64,000 nucleotides of DNA from a bacterium (GCA_905221105.1 CAJNBW010000007.1:1-64000); one strand, 5' to 3'. Positions 18,361 to 28,522 are shown, numbered from the stretch's first letter. Made by a program: numbers and translations. Notes: generated by a model not told the origin, from the letters alone.

Positions 18361-19224
18361 TTACAACAAGGCCTCAAACTCAACGACGGTCATACCCAAT
18401 TGTTCACTCGCAACCTCGGAAGTCAGAAGACCTTGGCGGACCATATCCAGAAATGCAAAAAGTTTCCCTTCTTCCCTAGCAGTTTCCAAAGCATAGTCCT
18501 GTGCTAACAAGGCTTGTTCTTCACGTCTGCGTTGTTCACTAAACATCTTCCTGTCCTCCTCGGACCAGCTCTTGTAGTCTAGCAGTTGGTCTGCCTGGCT
18601 GATGGCTCGCTCAGGTTGCTGTGTAAAGGGCTTGTTCCCGAAAAACTCCAACCACGGCTTGCGAACCTTGTCTTTGCTGGTTTCTCTGTATTTCTTTAAT
18701 TCCAAAAATGCCATCTTGACCAGATGATTTTCTTGTTCATTATTGGTGATAGTTAAGACCTCACCTGTCGTGTCCTCTCGCATACTAAAACTGTGGAAGG
18801 CTAAATCATCTGAAAAGTAATTGCTGTCCACAATAGCGATAGCGTATACTGGTGCGATGTGTTTGTAACTCTGATGAGTGTTTCCTTCTTGCTGGCGAAT
18901 TTTTTCTAGGTTTTGATTGACCTGACTGCATAGATAAGCCCACAGGCGATTGATGAAAAAATTCTGATGATGAACTTGGATTTCGATAATAACCTGCGTG
19001 CCATTATCTAATTCAGCCAAGACATCAATACTAGTGTAGAAATCCTGTGCCGAGTACGGCATGGAAGGCAAAACATGAATATTGCTTCCCTCCAAAATGG
19101 TCACATTTTTTGCTGGCAAGTCTAGCATATCGCGAATAAATTGACAAGTGATTTCTGGATTGCTAAAAATCTTCTTAGCAACCAAATCGTTGGTCGGGCT
19201 GATGCCCGGATGACGTACAGTCAT
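18361..19224 (-). CDS. Rpn-family PD-(D/E)XK nuclease / transposase-like protein, copy 2
   Basis: A 287-residue near-copy of the protein at 8412-9347 on the opposite strand. The nuclease core (SIDVLAELDNG, VIIEIQVHHQ) is unchanged. The main difference is that the Glu/Gly/Arg repeat tract is absent: DYALETAREEGKLFAF here against 24 more residues in copy 1. It has its own combox at 19293-19300 and no BOX element in its leader. Both copies look intact. This one lies just before polA, where pneumococci carry a single copy, so either could be the original. Confidence 0.82.
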   Translation of the reverse strand: MTVRHPGISPTNDLVAKKIFSNPEITCQFIRDMLDLPAKNVTILEGSNIHVLPSMPYSAQDFYTSIDVLAELDNGTQVIIEIQVHHQNFFINRLWAYLCSQVNQNLEKIRQQEGNTHQSYKHIAPVYAIAIVDSNYFSDDLAFHSFSMREDTTGEVLTITNNEQENHLVKMAFLELKKYRETSKDKVRKPWLEFFGNKPFTQQPERAISQADQLLDYKSWSEEDRKMFSEQRRREEQALLAQDYALETAREEGKLFAFLDMVRQGLLTSEVASEQLGMTVVEFEALL

Positions 19225-19292
19225 ATTTCTTCTCCTTTCATTATACCATAGTTTTAAATCTAGGTTTACTAGATTCTCTGGCTCTATCTATT

Positions 19293-19300
19293 TATTCGGA
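19293..19300 (-). promoter_or_regulatory. SigX combox upstream of Rpn copy 2
   Basis: TATTCGGA on the plus strand is TCCGAATA on the minus strand, about 70 bases before the start at 19224. Confidence 0.8.
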
Positions 19301-19359
19301 AAAAGTTTGAAAAATACTTGCTCTAGCTCTTCCCAATGGTATTTTTTGGTACTTTCCTT

Positions 19360-19365
19360 TATAAT
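19360..19365 (+). promoter_or_regulatory. -10 element giving a possibly leaderless polA mRNA
   Basis: TATAAT ends only six bases before the polA ATG (19372), so transcription would begin at or next to the start codon. No Shine-Dalgarno is seen before the ATG. The -35 region is not convincing. Confidence 0.5.
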
Positions 19366-19371
19366 GGGTGT

Positions 19372-22005
19372 ATGGATAAGAAAAAATTATTATTGATTGA
19401 TGGGTCTTCTGTTGCTTTTCGGGCGTTTTTTGCGCTCTATCAGCAGTTGGACCGTTTTAAGAATGCGGCTGGTTTGCATACCAATGCGATTTATGGTTTT
19501 CAGTTGATGTTGAGCCATTTGTTGGAGCGGGTTGAGCCGAGTCATATTTTGGTGGCTTTTGATGCGGGAAAGACGACCTTCCGTACAGAGATGTATGCGG
19601 ACTATAAGGGTGGTCGGGCTAAGACTCCTGATGAGTTTCGTGAGCAATTTCCCTTCATTCGTGAGTTGCTGGATCATATGGGGATTCGCCACTATGAGTT
19701 GGCTCAGTATGAGGCGGATGATATCATCGGGACGCTGGATAAACTAGCTGAGCAGGATGGTTTTGATGTTACCATTGTCAGTGGGGACAAGGACTTGATT
19801 CAGCTGACGGATGAGCATACGGTGGTTGAGATTTCCAAGAAAGGTGTGGCTGAATTTGAGGCTTTTACGCCAGATTATCTCATGGAAAAGATGGGTCTCA
19901 CACCGACTCAGTTTATCGATCTTAAGGCGCTTATGGGAGATAAGTCGGATAATATCCCTGGGGTGACCAAAATCGGTGAAAAGACGGGTATCAAGCTCTT
20001 GCTGGAGCATGGCTCTCTTGAGGAGATCTATGAAAATATCGATGGGATGAAGGCTTCTAAGATGAAGGAAAATCTCATCAATGATAAGGAACAGGCCTTT
20101 TTGTCGAAAACACTGGCGACCATTGATACCAAGGCACCGATTGAGATTGGTTTGGAGGATTTGGTCTATAGTGGTCCAGATATTGGAAATCTTGGGAAAT
20201 TCTACGATGAGATGGGCTTCAAACAGCTCAAGCAGGCTTTAAATGCATCGTCAGCTGATGTAGCTGAGAATTTGGACTTTACTATTGTTGACCAAGTCAG
20301 TCAAAATATGCTGAGTGAAGAATCTATCTTCCACTTTGAACTCTTTGGCGAGAATTACCATACGGATGATTTGGTTGGTTTTGCCTGGTCTTGTGGGGAT
20401 AAGCTTTATGCTACAGACAAGCTTGAACTTTTGCAAGATCCGATTTTTAAGGATTTTCTAGAAAAAACACCTCTGAGAGTGTATGACTTTAAAAAGGCTA
20501 AAGTTCTCTTAAATCGTTTTGGTGTGGATTTGCAGGCGCCTGCTTTTGATAGCCGTTTGGCTAAATACCTCCTTTCGACTGTGGAGGACAATGAAATTGC
20601 GACCATCGCTAGTCTTTATGGCCAGACTTATTTGGTCGATGATGAGACTTTCTATGGTAAGGGTGTCAAAAAAGCCGTTCCTGAACGCGAGAAATTCTTG
20701 GAACATTTGGCGCGTAAGATTGCTGTTTTGGTCGAAACAGAGCCTGTTTTACTTGAAAAACTCAGTGAAAATGGACAATTAGAGCTTCTTTATGATATAG
20801 AGCAACCTCTAGCCTTCGTCCTTGCCAAGATGGAAATTGCTGGGATTACGGTTAAGAAAGAGACCTTGCTTGAGATGCAAGCTGAAAATGAGCTTGTCAT
20901 TGAAAAACTGACTCAAGAGATTTACGAACTGGCTGGTGAGGAGTTTAATATCAATTCGCCTAAGCAGTTGGGCGTGCTTCTCTTTGAAAAATTGGGACTT
21001 CCTCTAGAATACACTAAGAAAACCAAGACAGGTTATTCGACAGCGGTGGATGTGTTGGAACGTTTGGCTCCTATTACGCCGATTGTTAAGAAAATCCTGG
21101 ACTACCGTCAGATTGCCAAGATTCAATCGACTTATGTGATTGGCTTGCAGGACTGGATTTTGGCTGATGGCAAGATTCATACTCGCTATGTGCAGGATTT
21201 GACCCAGACTGGGCGTCTGTCTAGTGTGGATCCAAACCTGCAAAATATCCCTGTGCGTTTGGAACAAGGCCGTCTCATTCGTAAGGCTTTTGTGCCTGAG
21301 TGGGAGGATAGTGTCCTTCTGAGCTCTGACTATTCACAGATTGAATTGCGAGTTTTGGCTCATATTTCTAAGGATGAGCACTTGATCAAGGCCTTCCAAG
21401 AGGGGGCGGATATCCATACTTCTACAGCCATGCGGGTCTTTGGCATTGAGCATCCTGAGGATGTGACTGCAAATGACCGTCGTAATGCCAAGGCAGTTAA
21501 CTTTGGAGTAGTTTATGGGATTTCAGATTTTGGTTTGTCTAATAATCTGGGCATCAGCCGTAAGGAGGCTAAAGCCTACATTGATACCTACTTTGAACGC
21601 TTCCCGGGCATTAAAAACTACATGGATGAAGTGGTGCGTGAAGCGCGTGATAAGGGCTATGTAGAAACCCTCTTCAAGCGTCGTCGTGAGTTGCCAGATA
21701 TCAATTCGCGTAACTTTAATATTCGTGGTTTTGCGGAGCGGACTGCTATCAACTCTCCTATTCAGGGATCTGCGGCAGATATTCTCAAGATTGCTATGAT
21801 TCAGCTAGATAAAGCCTTGGTTGCAGGTGGTTATCAGACCAAGATGTTGTTACAAGTGCACGATGAAATCGTCCTTGAAGTTCCGAAATCGGAACTGGCA
21901 GAGATGAAAAAATTGGTCAAACAAACCATGGAAGAAGCCATTCAACTCAGTGTTCCCCTCATCGCAGATGAGAATGAAGGGGCAACCTGGTACGAGGCTA
22001 AATAA
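19372..22005 (+). CDS. polA: DNA polymerase I
   Basis: An 877-residue family A polymerase for gap filling and primer removal. The N-terminal 5'-nuclease domain starts MDKKKLLLIDGSSVAFRAFF and contains the metal-binding EADDIIGT and GDKSDNIPGV. The middle 3'-exonuclease-like domain looks degenerate: the DEDD carboxylates are not evident, as in other streptococci. The polymerase domain has DYSQIELRVLAH (motif A), RRNAKAVNFGVVYG (motif B) and QVHDEIVLE (motif C). The in-frame TTG region before 19372 is not family-like, and the length equals that of the pneumococcal enzyme. Confidence 0.96.
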   Translation: MDKKKLLLIDGSSVAFRAFFALYQQLDRFKNAAGLHTNAIYGFQLMLSHLLERVEPSHILVAFDAGKTTFRTEMYADYKGGRAKTPDEFREQFPFIRELLDHMGIRHYELAQYEADDIIGTLDKLAEQDGFDVTIVSGDKDLIQLTDEHTVVEISKKGVAEFEAFTPDYLMEKMGLTPTQFIDLKALMGDKSDNIPGVTKIGEKTGIKLLLEHGSLEEIYENIDGMKASKMKENLINDKEQAFLSKTLATIDTKAPIEIGLEDLVYSGPDIGNLGKFYDEMGFKQLKQALNASSADVAENLDFTIVDQVSQNMLSEESIFHFELFGENYHTDDLVGFAWSCGDKLYATDKLELLQDPIFKDFLEKTPLRVYDFKKAKVLLNRFGVDLQAPAFDSRLAKYLLSTVEDNEIATIASLYGQTYLVDDETFYGKGVKKAVPEREKFLEHLARKIAVLVETEPVLLEKLSENGQLELLYDIEQPLAFVLAKMEIAGITVKKETLLEMQAENELVIEKLTQEIYELAGEEFNINSPKQLGVLLFEKLGLPLEYTKKTKTGYSTAVDVLERLAPITPIVKKILDYRQIAKIQSTYVIGLQDWILADGKIHTRYVQDLTQTGRLSSVDPNLQNIPVRLEQGRLIRKAFVPEWEDSVLLSSDYSQIELRVLAHISKDEHLIKAFQEGADIHTSTAMRVFGIEHPEDVTANDRRNAKAVNFGVVYGISDFGLSNNLGISRKEAKAYIDTYFERFPGIKNYMDEVVREARDKGYVETLFKRRRELPDINSRNFNIRGFAERTAINSPIQGSAADILKIAMIQLDKALVAGGYQTKMLLQVHDEIVLEVPKSELAEMKKLVKQTMEEAIQLSVPLIADENEGATWYEAK

Positions 22006-22032
22006 AAAGGGGGCTAGTCCTCCTTTTTTGTA
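22004..22032 (+). terminator. polA terminator
   Basis: AAAAGGGGG / CCTCCTTTT hairpin ending in a T run. Confidence 0.75.
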
Positions 22033-22089
22033 GTCAAAATCTGCAAGCCTTTTCAAAATATGCTATACTGATGAAAAAGGAGGATTTCT

Positions 22090-22527
22090 ATGAGTCAAGA
22101 ATTTTTCAATCCAAGTGATGGCGTGATTCGTCAGTATCTAGCAACGAGTAAAAACCTTGCTGTGGTGGGCTTGTCAGACCGTGAGGAAACAACTAGCAAT
22201 CGAGTGACCAAGGAAATGCAGGATCGGGGTTATAAAATCATCCCAGTCAATCCCAAGGCGGCAGGTGGCGAAATCTTGGGTGAAAAGGCTTATGCCAGCC
22301 TCGCTGAGATTCCTTTTCCTGTAGATATTGTCAATGTTTACCGTCGCAGTGAGTTTCTGCCAGATGTGGCGCGTGATTTTCTCAAGGCTGATGCCAAGAT
22401 TTTTTGGGCACAGCTCGGGCTTGAAAGTCTAGAAGCGGAAGAAATCTTGCGTGCTGGTGGATGCGATGACATCGTGATGAATCGTTGCATCAAGAGAGAA
22501 CATACACGCTTGATTGAGGAAGCATAA
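22090..22527 (+). CDS. CoA-binding domain protein (YccU-like)
   Basis: A 145-residue single-domain Rossmann protein of the CoA_binding family. NLAVVGLSDREETTSNRV is the nucleotide-binding start, and YKIIPVNPKAAGGEILG and the C-terminal MNRCIKREH segment are typical. The biochemical role is not established. It has a good Shine-Dalgarno (AAAGGAGG) and its own -10-like TATACT (about 22061), and ends at a strong hairpin. Confidence 0.82.
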   Translation: MSQEFFNPSDGVIRQYLATSKNLAVVGLSDREETTSNRVTKEMQDRGYKIIPVNPKAAGGEILGEKAYASLAEIPFPVDIVNVYRRSEFLPDVARDFLKADAKIFWAQLGLESLEAEEILRAGGCDDIVMNRCIKREHTRLIEEA

Positions 22528-22529
22528 GA

Positions 22530-22556
22530 AAAAGGTAGCTGGTGGGCTACCTTTTG
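22530..22556. terminator. bidirectional terminator
   Basis: AAAAGGTAGC / GCTACCTTTT perfect 10-bp stem between two converging genes. Confidence 0.88.
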
Positions 22557-22558
22557 TG

Positions 22559-23569
22559 TTAGAAAATGCCGATAAGGGTCTGCATACCAAGACTGGTGAG
22601 AATGATGGCTATCCAGCAAATGGCTCCGAGGACAATGGATTTTCCGCTAGATTTGACCATAGCGACCAGATTTGTTTTGAGACCGATAGCGCTCATGGCC
22701 ATGATAATGAGGAATTTAGAGAGTTGTTTGAGAGGAGTAAAGAAGCTACTGGACACACCTAGAGAGGTCAGGAGGGTAGTTAGGAGAGATGCAAGGATAA
22801 AGTAAAGGATAAAAAGTGGGAAGACTTTTTTCAGTTGCAATCCTTGCTTATTCTCTTGTTGGCGACTTTGCCAGTAGGAGAGAAAGAGAGTGATGGGAAT
22901 GATTGCTAGGGTTCGCGTGAGTTTGACAATGGTTGCGGATTCGAGAGTATTAGTCTGGTAAAGACTGTCCCAAGCGCTGGCGGTAGCCGTTACAGAGGAA
23001 GTGTCATTGACCGCAGTCCCTGCAAAGAGGGCGAAGCCGTCATTTGATAAGTGAAGCCAGGTTCCTAGAGTCGGAAAGATGAGTGCAGCCAATACATTGA
23101 AGAAAAAGATAACAGAGATGGCTTGGGCGACTTCCTTTTCCTTGGCGTGGATAACGGGCGCTGTCGCTGCAATAGCAGAGCCACCACAGATAGAAGAACC
23201 TACTCCAATCAAGGTAGCCAGTTTTGTGTCTAGTGCAAAGAATCGCTGGAAGAGGTAGGCAACAATCAAGGCTATTGAAATGGTGGATAGGATGACAGGG
23301 AGAGAAGATTGCCCAACTGCGAAGACTTGCGAGATATTGAGACCAAAACCAAGCAAGATAACGGCATACTGGAGCAATTTCTTGGAACTAAAGGTCAATC
23401 CCGCATCCAGTTGTTTATAGGATGAGAGCCAGGGGTGGAGGAGCATTCCAGCAAAAATTGCAAAGACAGGTGCACCCACGACGGGGAAAAGTCCTCCTAG
23501 AAACCAAGATACGATAGAAATGAGAAGGCAGGCCAAGATGCCTGCTCCATTTTTTGATAAAAATGACAT
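22559..23569 (-). CDS. YeiH-family (UPF0324) membrane protein
   Basis: A 336-residue integral membrane protein with about ten or eleven helices, of the conserved YeiH/UPF0324 family of putative anion transporters. [20 protein letters not shown] and [19 protein letters not shown] are the family signature stretches. The ATG at 23569 follows GGAGG. The substrate is not known with confidence. It is the only minus-strand gene between polA and acpP. Confidence 0.85.
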   Translation of the reverse strand: MSFLSKNGAGILACLLISIVSWFLGGLFPVVGAPVFAIFAGMLLHPWLSSYKQLDAGLTFSSKKLLQYAVILLGFGLNISQVFAVGQSSLPVILSTISIALIVAYLFQRFFALDTKLATLIGVGSSICGGSAIAATAPVIHAKEKEVAQAISVIFFFNVLAALIFPTLGTWLHLSNDGFALFAGTAVNDTSSVTATASAWDSLYQTNTLESATIVKLTRTLAIIPITLFLSYWQSRQQENKQGLQLKKVFPLFILYFILASLLTTLLTSLGVSSSFFTPLKQLSKFLIIMAMSAIGLKTNLVAMVKSSGKSIVLGAICWIAIILTSLGMQTLIGIF

Positions 23570-23717
23570 AAAAACCTCCAAATAGAATCTGTTACCATTA
23601 TAGACCTGTAAACAGGAAAAGTAAAATAGAAAGTGGAAAGCTATTCTCTCATGTATTTTTGCGGTCGGGGGGCTTTTGTAGTATAATAGAGATACGTTTT
23701 GACAGTAGGAGGTATCT

Positions 23718-24887
23718 ATGGATTTAACTAAGCGCTTTAATAAACAGTTAGATAAGATTCAAGTTTCGTTGATTCGTCAGTTTGACCAGGCTATTTCTGA
23801 GATTCCTGGGGTCTTGCGTTTGACCTTGGGGGAACCTGATTTTACAACGCCAGATCATGTCAAGAAGGCGGCCAAGCGGGCGATTGACCAGAACCAATCC
23901 TACTATACAGGGATGAGTGGTCTGCTGACTCTACGTCAGGCAGCCAGTGACTTTGTTAAGGAAAAGTACCAACTGGACTATGCTCCTGAAAATGAAATCT
24001 TGGTTACAATTGGGGCCACAGAGGCCTTATCTGCTACTTTGACAGCTATTTTGGAAGAGGGAGATAAGGTGCTCTTGCCAGCTCCTGCCTATCCAGGCTA
24101 TGAACCGATTGTCAATCTAGTTGGGGCAGAGATTGTCGAGATTGACACGACTGAAAATGGTTTTGTCTTGACTCCAGAGATGTTAGAAAAGGCTATTTTG
24201 GAGCAAGGAGACAAGCTCAAGGCGGTTATTCTCAACTATCCAGCCAACCCGACAGGAATTACCTATAGTCGAGAGCAGTTGGAAGCCTTGGCAGCTGTTT
24301 TACGCAAGTATGAGATTTTCGTCGTCTGTGATGAGGTTTACTCAGAATTGACCTACACAGGCGAAGCCCATGTGTCTCTAGGAACTATGTTGAGAGATCA
24401 GGCTATTATTATCAATGGTTTGTCTAAATCGCATGCTATGACAGGTTGGCGTTTGGGTCTGATTTTTGCTCCTGCAGCTTTCACAGCCCAGTTGATTAAG
24501 AGCCACCAGTACTTGGTCACTGCTGCAAATACCATGGCCCAACATGCTGCGGTGGCAGCCTTGACGGCTGGTAAAAACGATGCGGAGCCTATGAAGAAGG
24601 AATACATCCAGCGTCGAGATTATATCATCGAAAAGATGACTGCTCTTGGTTTTGAGATTATAAAACCTGACGGTGCTTTCTATATCTTTGCTAAGATTCC
24701 AGCGGGATACAATCAAGATTCCTTTGCTTTTCTGAAGGATTTTGCCCAGAAGAAGGCCGTTGCCTTTATCCCTGGTGCCGCCTTTGGGCGTTACGGGGAA
24801 GGTTATGTTCGCCTATCTTATGCAGCCAGCATGGAGACTATCAAAGAAGCCATGAAACGACTTGAGGAGTACATGAGAGAAGCATGA
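23718..24887 (+). CDS. PLP-dependent aminotransferase (aromatic type)
   Basis: A 389-residue class I/II aminotransferase. PLP is held by Lys237 in [27 protein letters not shown] and the C-terminal YVRLSYA arginine are present. Streptococcal homologues at this locus are annotated as aromatic amino acid aminotransferase (AraT). The substrate is inferred from that. A TATAAT at 23682-23687 and AGGAGG precede it. Its stop overlaps recO by four bases, starting the araT-like-recO-plsX-acpP operon. Confidence 0.9.
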   Translation: MDLTKRFNKQLDKIQVSLIRQFDQAISEIPGVLRLTLGEPDFTTPDHVKKAAKRAIDQNQSYYTGMSGLLTLRQAASDFVKEKYQLDYAPENEILVTIGATEALSATLTAILEEGDKVLLPAPAYPGYEPIVNLVGAEIVEIDTTENGFVLTPEMLEKAILEQGDKLKAVILNYPANPTGITYSREQLEALAAVLRKYEIFVVCDEVYSELTYTGEAHVSLGTMLRDQAIIINGLSKSHAMTGWRLGLIFAPAAFTAQLIKSHQYLVTAANTMAQHAAVAALTAGKNDAEPMKKEYIQRRDYIIEKMTALGFEIIKPDGAFYIFAKIPAGYNQDSFAFLKDFAQKKAVAFIPGAAFGRYGEGYVRLSYAASMETIKEAMKRLEEYMREA

Positions 24888-25654
24888 TTCAGTCTATCAC
24901 GAGTCAAGGCTTGGTGCTCTACAATCGTAACTTTCGTGAGGATGATAAGCTAGTCAAGATTTTTACAGAGCAGGCTGGCAAACGTATGTTTTTCGTTAAA
25001 CACGCTGGTCAGTCTAAGCTAGCTCCTGTTATTCAACCCTTGGTGCTGGCACGATTTCTCTTGCGAATCAATGATGACGGGCTCAGCTACATCGAGGACT
25101 ATCATGAGGTCATGACCTTTCCCAAGATTAATAGTGATCTCTTTGTCATGGCCTATGCGACCTATGTAGCAGCTCTTGCAGATGCGAGTTTGCAGGACAA
25201 TCAGCAGGATGCTCCCTTATTTGCTTTTTTGCAAAAGACTTTGGAGTTGATGGAAGCGGGTTTGGATTATCAGGTTTTGACCAATATTTTTGAAATTCAA
25301 ATCTTGACCAGATTTGGAATCAGCCTTAATTTTAATGAGTGTGTCTTTTGTCATCGGGTTGGTCAGGCTTTTGACTTTTCTTTCAAATATGGAGCTTGTC
25401 TTTGCCCAGAGCATTATCAGGAAGATGAGAGACGTTGCCATCTCAATCCTAACATTCCTTATCTGCTTAATCAATTTCAAGCCATTGATTTTGAGACCTT
25501 GGAGACCATTTCGCTCAAGCCTGAAATTAAGCAAGGGCTACGACAATTTATGGATCAACTCTACGAAGAGTACGTTGGGATTCACCTAAAATCAAAGAAA
25601 TTTATTGATTCCCTAGCAGACTGGGGACAATTACTAAAAGAGGAAGACAAATGA
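24884..25654 (+). CDS. recO: DNA repair protein RecO
   Basis: A 256-residue recombination mediator that, with RecR, loads RecA on SSB-coated DNA. The N-terminal OB fold begins [20 protein letters not shown], and the zinc site CVFCHRVG / CLCPEHY lies near residues 148-180. It is joined by ATGA overlaps to the genes on both sides. Confidence 0.92.
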   Translation: MIQSITSQGLVLYNRNFREDDKLVKIFTEQAGKRMFFVKHAGQSKLAPVIQPLVLARFLLRINDDGLSYIEDYHEVMTFPKINSDLFVMAYATYVAALADASLQDNQQDAPLFAFLQKTLELMEAGLDYQVLTNIFEIQILTRFGISLNFNECVFCHRVGQAFDFSFKYGACLCPEHYQEDERRCHLNPNIPYLLNQFQAIDFETLETISLKPEIKQGLRQFMDQLYEEYVGIHLKSKKFIDSLADWGQLLKEEDK

Positions 25655-26643
25655 AAAAAATCGCAGTAGATGCCATGGGGGGCGATTATGCACCCCAAGC
25701 CATCGTTGAGGGGGTCAATCAAGCCCTTGCTGACTTTTCAGATATTGAGGTTCAACTTTACGGAGATGAAGCTAAAGTCAAGCAATATCTGACAGCGACA
25801 GAGCGCGTCAGCATTATCCATACGGATGAGAAGATTGATTCAGACGATGAACCTACGAGAGCTATTCGGAAGAAGAAAAATGCCAGTATGGTCTTGGCGG
25901 CTAAGGCTGTCAAAGAGGGTGAAGCAGACGCTGTCCTCTCGGCTGGGAATACAGGTGCGTTGCTAGCAGCAGGATTCTTCATCGTGGGTCGTATTAAAAA
26001 CATCGATCGACCTGGGCTTATGTCGACCTTGCCGACTGTAGATGGAAAAGGTTTTGACATGCTAGACCTCGGTGCCAATGCGGAAAATACAGCCCAGCAC
26101 CTCCATCAATACGCTGTCCTCGGTTCCTTCTATGCCAAAAATGTCCGAGGGATTGCGCAACCACGTGTTGGTTTGCTCAACAACGGAACAGAGAGTAGTA
26201 AGGGCGACCCACTTCGCAAGGAAACCTATGAATTACTAGCGGCTGATGAAAGTTTGAACTTTATCGGAAACGTGGAAGCGCGTGATTTGATGAATGGCGT
26301 TGCGGATGTTGTTGTGGCAGATGGTTTCACGGGAAACGCAGTGCTTAAATCCATTGAAGGGACAGCCATGGGAATCATGGGCTTGCTCAAGACAGCTATT
26401 ACAGGTGGTGGTCTTCGAGCGAAACTAGGCGCCCTCCTTCTTAAGGACAGCCTTAGAGGTTTGAAAAAACAGCTCAACTACTCAGATGTTGGTGGAGCAG
26501 TCTTGTTTGGTGTTAAGGCACCGGTTGTCAAGACTCATGGCTCAAGCGATGCCAAGGCTGTGTATAGTACGATTCGTCAGATTCGTACCATGCTAGAAAC
26601 AGACGTAGTTGCTCAGACTGCGCGTGAATTTTCAGGAGAATAA
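25651..26643 (+). CDS. plsX: phosphate acyltransferase PlsX
   Basis: A 330-residue enzyme that moves acyl groups from acyl-ACP to phosphate for PlsY-dependent phospholipid synthesis. [18 protein letters not shown] at the start, [12 protein letters not shown] and [16 protein letters not shown] are diagnostic. It precedes acpP by five bases, as in many Firmicutes. Confidence 0.95.
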   Translation: MKKIAVDAMGGDYAPQAIVEGVNQALADFSDIEVQLYGDEAKVKQYLTATERVSIIHTDEKIDSDDEPTRAIRKKKNASMVLAAKAVKEGEADAVLSAGNTGALLAAGFFIVGRIKNIDRPGLMSTLPTVDGKGFDMLDLGANAENTAQHLHQYAVLGSFYAKNVRGIAQPRVGLLNNGTESSKGDPLRKETYELLAADESLNFIGNVEARDLMNGVADVVVADGFTGNAVLKSIEGTAMGIMGLLKTAITGGGLRAKLGALLLKDSLRGLKKQLNYSDVGGAVLFGVKAPVVKTHGSSDAKAVYSTIRQIRTMLETDVVAQTAREFSGE

Positions 26644-26648
26644 AAGAG

Positions 26649-26882
26649 ATGACAGAAAAAGAAATTTTTGACCGTATTGTGACCATTATCCAAGAGCGAC
26701 AGGGAGAAGACTTTGTTGTGACAGAATCCTTGAGTCTGAAAGACGATTTGGATGCTGACTCAGTTGACTTGATGGAGTTTATCTTGACACTGGAAGATGA
26801 ATTTAGTATCGAAATCAGTGACGAGGAAATTGATCAACTCCAAAGTGTAGGCGATGTGGTTAAGATCATTCAAGCAAAATAA
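26649..26882 (+). CDS. acpP: acyl carrier protein
   Basis: A 77-residue acidic four-helix protein. Ser38 in DADSVDLMEF receives the phosphopantetheine arm. It works with PlsX next door and is probably separate from the ACP of the fab cluster, which is not in this window. Confidence 0.92.
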   Translation: MTEKEIFDRIVTIIQERQGEDFVVTESLSLKDDLDADSVDLMEFILTLEDEFSIEISDEEIDQLQSVGDVVKIIQAK

Positions 26883-26891
26883 AGATAAGAA

Positions 26892-26918
26892 GTTCCAAGG
26901 CATTTGCTTTGGAATTTT
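26892..26918 (+). terminator. acpP operon terminator
   Basis: TTCCAAGGC / GCTTTGGAA hairpin then a T run. Confidence 0.8.
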
Positions 26919-27037
26919 TCTTTGATTCAAGTGACCGTTTAGGAACAGATTTAGTCTTTCTAGGGACAGGAGAGATATGAAAACAAATAAAGGATATAAT
27001 GGAGTCAGAAAAATCAATCTCCAAAAGGAGATAAGAA

Positions 27038-27088
27038 ATGAAGATCAAAAGAAGAGATAGCTTGATTTTCGTAGAACAAAAATGTTAA
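27038..27088 (+). other. possible 16-residue peptide ORF
   Basis: A strong Shine-Dalgarno (AAAAGGAGAT, 27023-27032) precedes ATG at 27038, and a TATAAT lies at 26995-27000. The product would be MKIKRRDSLIFVEQKC. It may be a short signalling peptide, a leader or a fragment of a lost gene. The rest of the acpP-to-27106 gap shows nothing else. Confidence 0.25.
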
Positions 27089-27105
27089 TATAATCACAAT
27101 TTTAA

Positions 27106-27134
27106 TTGACTTTCCTTTTTTCCAGGACTATAAT
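27106..27134 (+). promoter_or_regulatory. promoter of the first tandem choline-binding gene
   Basis: TTGACT (27106-27111), a 17-base spacer and TATAAT (27129-27134). The leader of about 190 bases before the coding start is long. Confidence 0.8.
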
Positions 27135-27212
27135 GTAGATATAAAAAAGGATTTATTTTATAGTTGGGAGAAGGTGATGGCTATGTACTTTTGATAAACT
27201 AGTCTCTATCTT

Positions 27213-27335
27213 ATGTTCGTGGAAATTTTAGGAGGTCTTGTTGTTCAGGTTTATGAACCTGACATCTATTTTGGCTTCGTTTCTATTGGATTTTCTTGCT
27301 TTGGATTTATCTATTTTAGGAGGAAATGGCTATGA
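27213..27335 (+). other. small hydrophobic ORF in the leader, overlapping the next gene
   Basis: A 40-codon frame with a hydrophobic centre (YFGFVSIGFSCFGFIYF) and basic end RRKWL. Its TGA overlaps the ATG of the choline-binding gene (ATGA), suggesting translational coupling. It has no clear Shine-Dalgarno and the sister gene at 29678 has no equivalent, so it may be a relic. Confidence 0.25.
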
Positions 27336-28522
27336 AAAAATCTAAACTTCTCACTCTTGGTTTACTTGCAGGTGCTGGTCTGCTTTTGTCAATCAATCAA
27401 GCACAGGCTGCAGATACTTGGGTTAAAAATGGTGCTGACTGGAATCTTTCTCAAGATGGCAGCCTCGCTAAAAACAAATGGGTGCAAAATGCTGGCTCTT
27501 GGTACCATTTTGACGGTTCTGGTAAAATGCAGACAGGCTGGCTCAAAGATGGTAACACCTGGTATTCACTAGCAGATAGTGGAGCTATGCGCACAGGCTG
27601 GTACAAGGAAGGTAACACCTGGTACTCACTCGCAAATAGTGGAGCTATGCGTACTGGTTGGTACAAAGAAGTGTCTACATGGTACTATCTCAAAGACAGT
27701 GGCGCTATGGCAACAGGATGGGCGACTGCCAATGGTCAATGGTCTTACTTTGAAAAATCAGGTGCAATGGTTGCAGACAGAGCTGTACCAGCTAGTGATG
27801 GAGAAAGTTATGTCATTGGTAAGGATGGTTATATGTTAACGAAACTCCCAAGTCAGGTTGAACAAGATCCTTTTGATGATACAGTTATTACAGATATCGT
27901 TACTTTGTCTGATGGTTATGACTATCACCTTGTTCATAAGAAAGATGGAGTTGTTATCGAAAAGAATGCCTGGTATATCAAACCTATTGTTGAACGTTTT
28001 TCTTATCAAAAGATTGGCGATATAAAACGAAATACTTTAGATGCCATTACTGATAATAAAAAACCAGGGGAAGAAATTGATCCTAAAGCTGTCATAAAGA
28101 ATTTCCAAAACTTACCAAATAAGTATTACTTTGGAGCAGATGGACGTAAGGTTGCGAATTTACCAGAATTCACTACTCACTTCCCTATTCAAAAAGTTGG
28201 GTCTGAACTTTATCTTAAAAACTCAAGTCCAGTTATTAGTCTAGACACATCTAGATTGACAATTAATGACAATAAACTTTATCTAAGAGGTGCCAATGAT
28301 GATAATGGTAAACTTGTAACTGGATATTTTACAATGTTTATGGACGGATTATTATCTAAAGATCACCATATTTTGGGCTATGCAGATGAATCTGGTGAAA
28401 TCGTGAAGATGAAAGTTTTGCCCAATGATTTCCGTGATTATATTGAAAAAGGAATTTCCGGTTTTTATGGAGAAACTGTTAGATATGACAGTTCAACAGG
28501 AAATGTTTATGTTGTGAAATAA
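27332..28522 (+). CDS. choline-binding protein, tandem paralogue 1
   Basis: A 396-residue secreted protein. Signal peptide to NQAQAAD (about residue 27), then six or seven choline-binding repeats at the N-terminal side (about 28-150), then a C-terminal domain of about 240 residues I do not recognise. That domain has GYDYHLVHKKDGVVIEKNAW, KNFQNLPNKYYFGADGRKV and a final FYGETVRYDSSTGNVYVVK. The ATG at 27332 is 8 bases after AGGAGG; the one at 27326 is only 2 away. It is one of three paralogues around an Rgg-type gene. Confidence 0.85.
   Translation: MKKSKLLTLGLLAGAGLLLSINQAQAADTWVKNGADWNLSQDGSLAKNKWVQNAGSWYHFDGSGKMQTGWLKDGNTWYSLADSGAMRTGWYKEGNTWYSLANSGAMRTGWYKEVSTWYYLKDSGAMATGWATANGQWSYFEKSGAMVADRAVPASDGESYVIGKDGYMLTKLPSQVEQDPFDDTVITDIVTLSDGYDYHLVHKKDGVVIEKNAWYIKPIVERFSYQKIGDIKRNTLDAITDNKKPGEEIDPKAVIKNFQNLPNKYYFGADGRKVANLPEFTTHFPIQKVGSELYLKNSSPVISLDTSRLTINDNKLYLRGANDDNGKLVTGYFTMFMDGLLSKDHHILGYADESGEIVKMKVLPNDFRDYIEKGISGFYGETVRYDSSTGNVYVVK

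Larger units (their letters stand above)
18361..19300 (-). repeat. right arm of the inverted duplication
   Basis: Inverted counterpart of 8183-9347. About 9 kb of surface-protein genes lie between the arms. Sequence downstream of the two genes is unrelated, so the duplication ends at about the stop codons. Confidence 0.85.
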
